Shown in pieces: positions 1 through 8,685 of a stretch of DNA of 64,000 bases. The position numbers were made by a program, and so were the translations under genes. Numbering within the stretch: position 1 is the stretch's first letter; each line of letters starts with the position of its first letter. This DNA is from Fusarium oxysporum f. sp. lycopersici 4287. Its lineage: Eukaryota > Ascomycota > Sordariomycetes > Hypocreales > Nectriaceae. The notes under the pieces are model-generated. The model was given only the letters and a program-made list of their open reading frames with translations, was not told where the DNA came from and did not search any database. Location of the stretch: assembly GCF_000149955.1 (NCBI RefSeq), contig NC_030988.1, forward strand, positions 3,316,040 to 3,380,039. Reading direction: 5' to 3'.

Positions 1-751
1 GGGAGGGATGAGCAGATGGCCCGATGCTGCGGCTGTGGTTATGCTGGCTGTGTTCGAGGTTCGAGTGTTGTCGTAAGAGCCACTTCCCCTCCTCTAACGC
101 TTCGGCAACAACCATCCATTTACATCCACACTTTCGAGACTTCCGTCGTCGAAGACCTGCGCCTTGACTAGGCGCTGGTTCTCCGAATCGATCGCATTGG
201 AAAGTGTACCGGATCCTCCGGCCCTTGTATGAATGGGCATTTCGTCGAACAATACCGAAGCCATTAGCCTTTGCGAAAGTATTCACCCACTCGAACAGGA
301 CTTCGGCTGACGGCGCTGGGTCGCCTGGGATAGGTGGGTTCGGAATCGCGTCAGGGACAGGCGATGACGAGCGGTCAGGCAAGGGTGGCGAGGTTATAGC
401 TGGAGAGTGCCTGTCTTGGGGAGGCGAGTAGGGCGGGGGTGATTCGAGTGCATCTGAACTGAGCGGCGAGTACCCCCATCTCTCACGCCATTGGCGGACT
501 TGTTCGTATGACCGGACGAGCTCGAAGGTCAGTCGCCTGTCTGTCCCAATAACCTCGCGCACTAGCCTGAGGGCGGACTGAAACTGGGGCCTTGTTGGAG
601 ACGATTGCTCTTGTGCTGGTTGCAGTGGAGAGCAGGAACTCAGTTGTCGATTTCCGGGCCTGTTATAGGTATTCTTACTCGCTGCTGTCGTCCTCCTTGG
701 GTTGGGAAATCGTTCGAAAGGTGAATCTCTTGATCGAATCGTAGCCCCCAT
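1..751 (-). CDS. MULE-type transposase, N-terminal part with FAR1-like DNA-binding domain (runs off the left edge)
   Basis: The minus strand is open from an ATG at 751 to base 1. About 160 residues of low-complexity Pro/Ser/Arg sequence lead into a compact domain beginning LFEWVNTFAKANGFGIV and continuing with YTFQCDRFG, KSRKCGCKWMVV, a Trp-containing strand and NLEHSQHNHS. The order Cys, Cys-x-Cys, then His-x-His after a Trp is the WRKY-GCM1/FAR1 zinc fold found at the N-terminus of fungal Mutator-like transposases (the Hop group in Fusarium is one example). The DDE catalytic domain would lie outside the window. The protein could instead be a domesticated FAR1-like factor; the missing part decides this. 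No terminal inverted repeat was found on the right side. Confidence 0.6.
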   Translation of the reverse strand, partial: MGATIRSRDSPFERFPNPRRTTAASKNTYNRPGNRQLSSCSPLQPAQEQSSPTRPQFQSALRLVREVIGTDRRLTFELVRSYEQVRQWRERWGYSPLSSDALESPPPYSPPQDRHSPAITSPPLPDRSSSPVPDAIPNPPIPGDPAPSAEVLFEWVNTFAKANGFGIVRRNAHSYKGRRIRYTFQCDRFGEPAPSQGAGLRRRKSRKCGCKWMVVAEALEEGKWLLRQHSNLEHSQHNHSRSIGPSAHPS

Positions 752-1044
752 GGTGGCTCGTTCAGCGCGCGCGACCCATGGGGCCGTGGAGCAGTCGTGA
801 ACGTCTCTGGATACGAGGCGAAGAGATTATAGAGTGCCTCATCGTCTCCGACGCCATAGTGTCGGCCAATGCTCGTCCCTGTGCTATTAGACGAAGGTGG
901 TCTTGAACTATCAGATTGGTCCTGCCGCTGTCGTTTTCGAGGACGGAATTGATAGCTTCGTTGTCGTTGGTTGCTTAGGGAGCTAGATGGATACTCGGGC
1001 TGGGACATGACGGTCTGGATCGCGATAGGGTGTGTCGCATGCAC
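640..1044 (-). CDS. Ser/Arg-rich open frame overlapping the MULE start; possible upstream exon
   Basis: A 134-codon frame, in a different phase from the FAR1-like ORF, overlaps its first 112 bases. It is rich in Gln, Arg, Ser and Pro and has no domain I recognise. Its position directly upstream and its composition fit an N-terminal exon or a frameshifted 5' part of the transposase. A GT-AG pair joining the two frames in phase was not found, so it could also be noncoding. Confidence 0.25.
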   Translation of the reverse strand: MHATHPIAIQTVMSQPEYPSSSLSNQRQRSYQFRPRKRQRQDQSDSSRPPSSNSTGTSIGRHYGVGDDEALYNLFASYPETFTTAPRPHGSRALNEPPWGLRFDQEIHLSNDFPTQGGRQQRVRIPITGPEIDN

Positions 1045-2379
1045 GGTGAGAATATGATTAAAAGGGTACTTGTTTTGACGGTGAAAGAAGGAAAGAAGGG
1101 TCTCATTTCAGCAGAAACGAAAGTCCTGCTTTGCGATGCAGATGGTTTAAAGATGAGGCCGTTGGCGATATCTGATACAGCCTGTGTTCGAGGGTTGGTC
1201 TCAGCAGGGGCCCAACACAGGACACCCCCAGCACTTTGACCTTAACAAATACCGTATCTTTCGAGAAAAACCATTCTAAGTAGGCTCTACATGTCAGACA
1301 CGCGTGCTCATATAATGATGGAGTGGATGATCAGAAGATGGAGAAGTGCATATCGAGTGTGGAGAACCGTGAATGATTGATTTAGGATCATGAGCATGTC
1401 TCTGACTGATCTGTAGATGTGTTGTGTCCTTCTTGTTCTTCGTTCTCCCTCCTCGTCTCAATATCTGAAGAGGAAAGGCCAAGATATGAGACCTGCCGAT
1501 CCTGCAACAGATCTGTAATGCTGTTCAGACAATTCTGGTATCATCGTGAGACATCGTCCCTTGAGGTGGCTGCCTGTGTAACACCATCTTGCATGCCACT
1601 TCTCTAACACTACACGCAGCAAAGAGGTAATTAATGTAGTAGCTAGCTGGTGAAGAGCTTCATGGGGCGCGTCGATCGTCGCGGTGGGGAGCTAAGCTAG
1701 AGGTACAACGAGCGGTGGTGGCAGAATCTAAATGCACTAACAAAAAGGGATGGGCCAATCAGAGGCCATAAAAACGACGCCTGTGTAAGAGTGACGCCGG
1801 TGTAGTAATTGCCACCACGAAATGGAAGAACAGATGTGATGTTGTGTAGGGTCTCGACTGGTAACTCTCCCAACCGACCCATTCTCAGACTGACGTTTCT
1901 TATGTCACGAGAGTTCTACCTCATGAGAGCGTGGGTGATATTTATGTTGTATGAAAAGGTCCAAAATAATACTATAGCGATCTCAGTATGATGAAGAGCG
2001 GGCCAAGCATCAGTAGTCGACCTCTGTAATTTCACCAGGATTGCCCAAGACTGACCAAACGTGGCCCGTTTCGGACGTTTCCCTCGACCTTCCATTATGG
2101 GCAATCCATCGGGATGGATTATGGGATGAAAGGATCCAACATGCAGTCTCAAGTTGTTCGTGTTGTCACCAAATGGATGCATCGGTACTGTAGCCCATCC
2201 GGTTGTAGTTTTCTTTTTTGTTCTCGCAGTCTTTTTATTCTAGGAGTCCTTTGCCTATTTCAAAACTGCCATTTATTTGCCACCAGCACGATGAGTTTAA
2301 ACAAGGTACCCAATACTTGGATGGCTGATGCTACTGAGATACGTCCTAGGACATACTGCCTCCGCAGTAGGCATGCTTA
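1045..2379. other. Gene-poor stretch between the MULE and a pogo element
   Basis: Only short ORFs without recognisable domains occur on either strand. It may hold the 5' flank or terminal repeat of the MULE, but no matching inverted repeat is visible because the other end of that element lies outside the window. Confidence 0.5.
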
Positions 2380-4587
2380 CCCATGCAGTACCCACCTGCC
2401 GTACGTACCCACCTACCGTACAGCAAAAAAAAAATTCCCCCATACAGAATACTATTTTTCAACCATATGTTGAAAATTCACCAAAAATAAAACCCGTCAA
2501 ATGATTTTCGAATTTAGTTTTAGAATAAAGTAGATTTTAATATTTTCGCGGTATTTTGACTTCACGCCCTGCGCGTGTGCGTACCTCACCTAATTCTTCC
2601 TCCTCCGAATTTGAACTCTCAACTTCTTCCATCCCTCCTACCTCGATCACTTCCTCAACAGCATCCGCCTCTTCAATTGCTTCGTTTGCCTTGGAAATAG
2701 TCTCACCAGTTACCAGAGCTTCTGCCAATGTCATGAATCTTTTATAGGGATTCGGTATCGCCTTCCTCTTCTTGCCTCTGCTCAACCGGCCAACTTCCTC
2801 CTCCAGACTGGCTATTCTGGTGCTCAGAGAGGCGATCTTTGACTCTTGAGCTTCAAACCCTTTCGATATCACAGAATAGCGCCTTCTTGTTGATGGGCTC
2901 TTGTTCTTCCCCATATCTCGGATGTGGCGGCTGGTCTTTGGCGTATTATCAGAGTCGACTTGCCCGTCTCGGTGGCCGTCCGACCCGGGCGTTGCTTCCT
3001 TCTTGTCCGGCTGAATCTCAGGATGTATGAGCGCTTTCCGCCGTGAAATCGGCCAGTTTCCAGTCACTCTCCAGCCTGAGAGTATATTTTTCTTCGTCAT
3101 ACCCACTTCCCTGGCCTTGGCATAGGCCTTGATGAAGTTGACCTTGTCTACCGGCGCAGAATCGGTCAGGCTGGCGAGTTTCTGCAGTTCTTTTCGGTAG
3201 GCAGCCTTGGATACATTGAAGACGCCATTATCCAGCGGCTGCAGCCCATGAGAGCAGTGTGCAGGCAGGTAACAGCAATATACGTTGTTCAAAAAGCACG
3301 TAGCCATCTACTCATCCTGGATTTTCAGTCAGCGCCGTCAGCGGCATTTCTGATCTAGAACAGGTAGATACTCACAGATACATGGCTTCCATGGCCATCT
3401 AATATGATGAGCCTTGCATCAGACTCATCCGCCGGTTGCGTTTGAGGCAGATAGACCTCCTTGAGCCACTCGACTGCGATATGGTTGTCCGTCCAGCCAT
3501 TGTCGGACGTGATATAATACCAGTCGGCGATCCCCCGGAGCTCGTCGATAAACCACTGTTGCTGAAGCTCTTTACCTTTGAAAATAATCCCCGGCTTCAG
3601 AAGATGACCATCTGCGGTGACGGCTTCGATAAAGGTAGTCCAAGTGCGGGACTGCGAGCCCTTGAGGAAGGCCTTCCTCCTAGGATCGCTACTGCCAATG
3701 ACCAAGGAATCCAAGCCTATATTTTTCAGTGGATTAGTGAGTTTGGTAGCAAAAATGATCAATACTCACCAAATCCAGCCATGATACCGCCCTCGTCAAC
3801 ATTAACCGTGTTCTCCGGTTTGATCCAGCCATATTCGCTCTCCCGGATATCAAAGTACCAATTGACGGCCATTGGGGTAAAGGAATTGGACCTTGCAGTT
3901 TCCTGGCGTTTCCCCACCTTCGTCTTGATATCGTCATGGCGTTTAATGAACCTAGCTAGCCAGTGTACACCGATAGGCCTTTCCCGTCCTTGCTGTCTCA
4001 AGAGGGCAGCAACGGTGGCGCGAACTTGACTGTGAGAAGGAGTATAGCCCAAGGCCTCTTGTCGAAGTATCCAGGTAACCAATCTGGACTCCTCCGACTT
4101 GGATAGCAGCTGAGCAGGCTGGGTGACCTCGGATTTTGACGGTAGGCCTCTTAATCGGTCAGAGAGAGTGGTCGGAGGCACGCCGTTCTTCTGGGCGGCC
4201 TGGTTCTGGGAGAGGCCATTTTCTGTGACATCTAGTATGGCCTGGATAACATCGTCCTCCGTATAAGATGATTGAGGCATGTTTGAGGTGACCAAGGAAA
4301 GATGGGGAAGAGAAAAGGTTGGATGAAGCTTCGAGGAGGCTGGTTGATAAGGGAGGCATTTTGAGACATTTTATATTAGTTCCGTGCGACCACACCGCAA
4401 GCGTCGCTGTGGAAGCAAAGTGGAAATATTAAATTCTATGCAATTCTTAATGTAATAGACATTTTCTTATTAAAATATCTTTCATTTTGATAACATACTC
4501 TATAAGTGAAATTGGGCATTTTGTATGGGGAAAATCTTTTTTGGTGTACGGTAGGTGGGTACGTACGGCAGGTGGGTACTGCATGGG
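2380..4587 (-). mobile_element. pogo/Fot-like (Tc1-mariner superfamily) DNA transposon, apparently complete
   Basis: Perfect 43-bp terminal inverted repeats lie at 2380-2422 and 4545-4587, each flanked by a TA dinucleotide (2378-2379 and 4588-4589), the hallmark target duplication of this superfamily. The 2208-bp element encloses one three-exon transposase gene. The TIR itself contains a 17-bp tandem duplication differing at two positions (units starting TACCCACCTGCC and TACCCACCTACC). Intact TIRs, target duplication and reading frame make this a candidate autonomous element. Confidence 0.9.
2537..4295 (-). CDS. DDE_1 (pogo/Fot-like) transposase, 545 aa in three exons
   Basis: Exons are 4295-3770, 3716-3376 and 3307-2537, joined by GT-AG introns in phase. 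The N-terminal third has a psq-like HTH (TENGLSQNQAAQKNGVP) and a CENP-B-type HTH (RQEALGYTPSHSQVRA). The catalytic domain keeps all three acidic residues: VNVDEGG, LIILDGHGSHVS and LQPLDNGVF. The C-terminus has a coiled-coil stretch and a basic tail ending KIPRKY, typical of fungal Fot-type transposases. It cuts and reinserts the element at TA sites. No stop or frameshift was seen. The second acceptor is the least certain: I chose the TAG just before ATGGCTACG because it restores the usual HVS-x-FLNN-LPAH-LQPLD order. Confidence 0.85.
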
Positions 4588-4722
4588 TACATGCTGGCGC
4601 ATACTTCATTAATAAGAATTAGCTCATTGACAAAGGATTTATAAATAATTACTATTCATCAATTTGTTCAACCTTGCATGACATAACGATGATTACACCA
4701 GAGGGACAAAAATCAGACGAAC
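4588..4722. other. Short spacer between the pogo element and a solo LTR
   Basis: AT-rich, no ORF or motif seen. Confidence 0.5.
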
Positions 4723-4914
4723 TGTTGTTTATATTGCACAGTAGTGCTGGGTGAAATTTTTTTGTAAAACTTGGTTATTCATTGTTGAGACGAGAGTTCT
4801 TCTCGGGTTTATATCTCTAGTTGATTTCATCTAGGACTTTGAACTTTAAATCTAGGACTTTCAGACTAATAGTCTGAATCCTGAAGATAAGGGGGATTCC
4901 CAGTTTTTTCAACA
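4723..4914 (+). repeat. Solo LTR, short-LTR family (copy 1 of 4)
   Basis: Begins TGTTG and ends CAACA, and shares most of its length with copies at 13642, 25003 and 28410 (reverse). All carry an internal hairpin of the form TTCAGACT-loop-AGTCTGAA followed by GGGGGATTCCC near the 3' end. This copy shows no matching 5-bp target duplication (CGAAC versus ATAGT), so one flank has probably been rearranged. No internal retrotransposon sequence is attached. Confidence 0.7.
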
Positions 4915-4969
4915 ATAGTTTGGCTGTGAAAAGTTGGAAATTAAAGCTACTGGTACCCTGCTCGTACTG

Positions 4970-6800
4970 CTATGATGACAGGGATAGGGTGGGGCGGGGT
5001 ACGGATTGTGGCCTTATGAGCTCTGACGGGCAGCCTGTGGTCGCCATGAGATTTAGTCTCTTGTACTGCTCAGGAGCGGTGGCTGACCACCATGCTTCGA
5101 ATACTTCTTTCAGTTTTTGTCTTTCGATCCTCCGTACGTAAGCTAGCGTCGGCTTAGCACCTTCGGGCTCAGGGAGCGATGATGCCGCTTTTGCCAGCTT
5201 GTCGGCCTGTTCGCTGCCAGGGGATGTCGGAGTGTCCTGGTACCCAACGAACCTGGATGGCACCATGCGATGTCGCCAGAGCCTGGAACTCGAGAAAGAC
5301 GTCTTGAAAGGAGCCAGAGGGTGTGCCTCGTAAGCACGTGGCAGCTGCCAGGTTGTCTAGGCATATGTAAATGTTCTGTGTTGCTAATTCTCGCAGGTTT
5401 AGGGCAGCCTTCAGGCCCTCTAACGCCCCGGTAGCTTCAGCATCGAAAGCCTCAGCGGGTCCAAGGCGACCCGATCCGTCAAAGATTGGGACCTTGTCCT
5501 GATGAATGGTGAAGCCATAGCTGGCAGCCCCTTCCGAGGACAGAGAGCCATCCGAGTATACAACCAAGGTGAGGGGGTCGAGTGACTCGACCCAATGGGA
5601 AAAGGCATCAGCCGATTTGTCTTTTGACGCCATCTGAAGCGGAGGCAAAGGCTCTTGATGGAAGCGTCGCTGGACGAGTTTCGGTCGCGCGCACGGCGCA
5701 AGGAGCTCATCTGTGCGTCGAAGACGTGTTCTGAAGCTGCACTCTACCTGTGCTTGATATCTTCGCTTGATGAGGTCGTGGTAAGCAGGTTGGCTGGGCG
5801 GGCGCGTTCGACTCGCCAGAGGGTGGGCCTCATCAAGCGATTTGAGCCGCGCAGAGAATCGCAGTCGCCGTGCTTCGAGGAGTTGCGCGACTGGCGGTAT
5901 CCCACTTTCTCCGGTGGGGAGCAGCAATAGGTGTTGTCTTCCAGACGGGAAGTATAGCTCTCATAGACTGGTTCATGGCCTTGGTCATTCTCTGTATGAG
6001 ATGCTGGTTGATTGACGATAGGTCTTTGGTAGGCTGACTCCATTGCGGCCTGGTTGTGCCCGGGTACCAGGCCTCGGCGCCATAGAGTAGCACGGGCTCG
6101 ACACATGCCCTGACGGCGCTTCGTACGGCGGCCGGCAGCGGGCCGTGTTTCGTGTTGGTAAGTCCTCGTAGATGGTAGACCACAGCTTGGGCTTTTGTCG
6201 CCCAGTTTTCAGCATGGACTCGGAACGATAGCCTGCTATCAAGCAGATTCCTAGCCAACGTAGGGCTAACTCGGGATGTTTCTCGATATCGCCGTGACGT
6301 ACCGCCGGGGCGGTCATGAGTTTGCTACGAGAGAAGTTCATGACTTCAGTCTTCTTCGAGTCGAAGGAGACACCGTTTGTCGCGCCCCAGCACACCATCT
6401 CATCGATGGCCCCGGAAGCCATAGCCGTAGTTTCGTCTCCTGTGTCACCTATGGACAGGATAGCTATGTCATCTGCATAGCCGAAGCGGCCTTGGGGGTT
6501 GCCGAGTCGGTAGATGGGCTCTGTGTAGAGTAGGAAAAGAATCGGCGATACTGGCGACGCCTGAGGGAGGCCATATTGGAGAGGAGAGGAGGGTGTGAGG
6601 GTGTCTTGATATCTGACACGGGCCGATCGGCCACTGATGAAGGATCCAGCCCATCTAGCGAGATGGTCAGGCCATCCTTGTTCACGCAATCGCAGCACCA
6701 ATCTGTTGCGCGAGACGGTATCGAATGCGCCTTGGATGTCCATTGTGACCAGGGTGGCCACCTTTTTTCGAGCAAACGCCTCTTCGATATCATGGATCAG
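4970..6800 (-). pseudogene. Broken LINE retrotransposon: reverse transcriptase plus RNase H region
   Basis: Read on the minus strand, the fragment starts inside a reverse transcriptase (TLVTMDIQGAFDTVSRN, then QYGLPQASPVSPILF and the catalytic FGYADDIAIL), continues through the thumb (RWLGI, YGAEAWYPG) and a RNase H domain (LVVYSDGSLSSEGAASYGF, an internal Glu, then CLDNLAA and VRWVPGH), and ends near a C-terminal CPSEL motif. The coding frame is broken at least twice, near 6250 and 5900, and again near 5250. The endonuclease domain and ORF1 are absent: the 5' side is cut at 6803 by a hAT terminus. Order RT then RNase H fits Tad/I-type fungal LINEs. Confidence 0.8.
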
Positions 6801-6802
6801 GG

Positions 6803-8685
6803 CAGGCTGGCGATCAATTCAATTCCATCAATTTCGCCCTCGCGTGGCGTTGCGTTGACAGCTTACTCAGCATTTGGCCCGTGGAGTTGAACCACCGCAT
6901 CTGCAAATTGAATTGGTGGCGTTGAATTGAACATGTTGAACCTCATACGCCCCCCGAGATGCCCAACACGTTATTCGCCATCGTCTCGGCCATCTTCCTC
7001 TGTCTCCCATATAATGCTACTCCCAACCTCATCTGATACGTCAACCAACGTATCCACCGCGTCGATTAGGCCATTCCGCACCCATGACCTTAGCGTCTGT
7101 GTCATCCCCTATCGTGCTAGCCTCCAGTCGAGTCCGCAGCGGTGAGACCATTTGCCCAGCAACACTAAACAAACGCTCGCACTCTGCCGACATAGGCGGT
7201 ACCGAAAGCAGGTCAAGAGCCATTCGCGACAGTCGAGGGTAATCTTTCCGTCTCTCCCACCAATATTGGATGGGATCCGTGACAAGAGGGTCGCTCTTAA
7301 CGTCCGGACTCGACAGCCAGTGGTCATATTCATCATGGTCTGCGTTCACTGACCTATCCAAAGGACATCTGCCTGCTAGAGACGAAGTTCTGTGTGCTCG
7401 GTGTCTTTCGAGAGCACTCATTGCCTTTAAACGCTTGAATGGAGGTTCCTCATCTGAATTCGAAACATTCGGTAGTGATTTATACTCTTCCTCCCACAGA
7501 GTCTTCACCATTCTTTTGCCTCCTGAAGCCATGGCAGCTGTGCTTTGTCGGTCCACGTATTCTCGAAATATCCCCAACGTGAGGCGGATTTAGAATGGCG
7601 GAAGCATAGTAAGCTGGCGTCTCGTCCAGTTTCGTATAGTACTCGTTCAACTTATCCCACCCCAGGTTGATGTTTATCCTGAAGTGCTCAGGATCCGGGT
7701 AATTCTCTGCTGCTGCTTTCCACTCCTCCAGACGTTCCATCAGAAATTCATACGTTGAAGCAACATCCCACATATTGCCATATGCCTCAATACGGCCACC
7801 TTTACGTACCCGGCTCTGAGCATCTCCTTCAAGCATCCGGAGTGCCTCCTCGAAATCAAGCAGCACCTTGTCCATCAACTCAATTACTTTCCAGTCCTTC
7901 TCCCCAAGAAGACTCTCCTCCCGGAGACAGAGCGGTATCTCTTCCCTCCGTCTAGCCCCGTTGCGGCATTCCTTGTTGAATTCAAGCGTGACCTTCTCAA
8001 CTAGGTCCTCCAGAAAAGGACGCAACAAGAGACCGCGTCGCATCATATACAGGGTCGACAACCACCGCGTCTGGTTATCGCGAACAACGTCGACAGGCTT
8101 CCTTGCTCGAATCTTCGGGTTGTCAGAATGCTGAAAAAATTCTTCCTGCAGCGCACGGAGACGATAGATCAACTTGTCAGACCGATGGATCCAATGGACC
8201 AGGTTATGGAGCTTCCCAATGGGACCTTTCTTTCGCCAGATCTCATGCTGGGCAGCGCCAGAAACAGATTCTCCATCAATTTCTGCTTCAAAAGCCTCAG
8301 CTTTATACCCAAACAACAGGGCTTTCACCACCAAGTTGAGCACATGGCCGAAGCATCGCACTCTCCGTTTCTTCGGATCGAATCCCAGCGCCTCCGCAAT
8401 GTCCTCCATTGCTGTATCCATATTCCCGGCGTTGTCAAGCGTGATGTACCCCACCCTATCGAGTATCTCATAGCTCTCCAAGATCTCGAGGATCTGGGCT
8501 GCAATATTTCCCCCCGAATGGCAATTCTTCAACTCTGGTAGGCCAAGGACCAACTTCGACGGGATTCCATTTTTGTCAACATAAAAGCAGACAATCCCAT
8601 ACAGAGCATGCCGATTCCTTGAACGCCAGCCATCGAATGCAATATGAATTTGACCTGGAACACTCCTCAGGTGGTCGATTATGCG
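6803..8685 (-). mobile_element. hAT element Y, right part missing
   Basis: The left terminus starts CAGGCTGGCGATCAATTC, matching the CAGGCTGGCG terminus of the adjacent hAT X, so the two belong to related families. The element lies inside the LINE on its left side. On its right side it stops abruptly where hAT X begins at 8686; the N-terminal part of its transposase and its other terminus are absent. Confidence 0.7.
6971..8685 (-). pseudogene. hAT transposase pseudogene (element Y), catalytic and dimerisation domains only
   Basis: The readable part begins just upstream of IHIAFDGWRSRNRHALYGI (first catalytic Asp), continues with HSGGNIAAQILEILE and VGYITLDNAGN (second Asp), RCFGHVLNLVVKA, and ends with the hAT dimerisation region SRMALDLLSVPPMSAECERLFS. 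Two single-base indels break it: one near 7575 (a base missing in the codon for Arg of PHRWGYF) and one near 7112 (an extra G after the ASTIG motif). The first 250 or so residues, including the BED zinc finger, are missing because hAT X abuts here. Confidence 0.85.
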
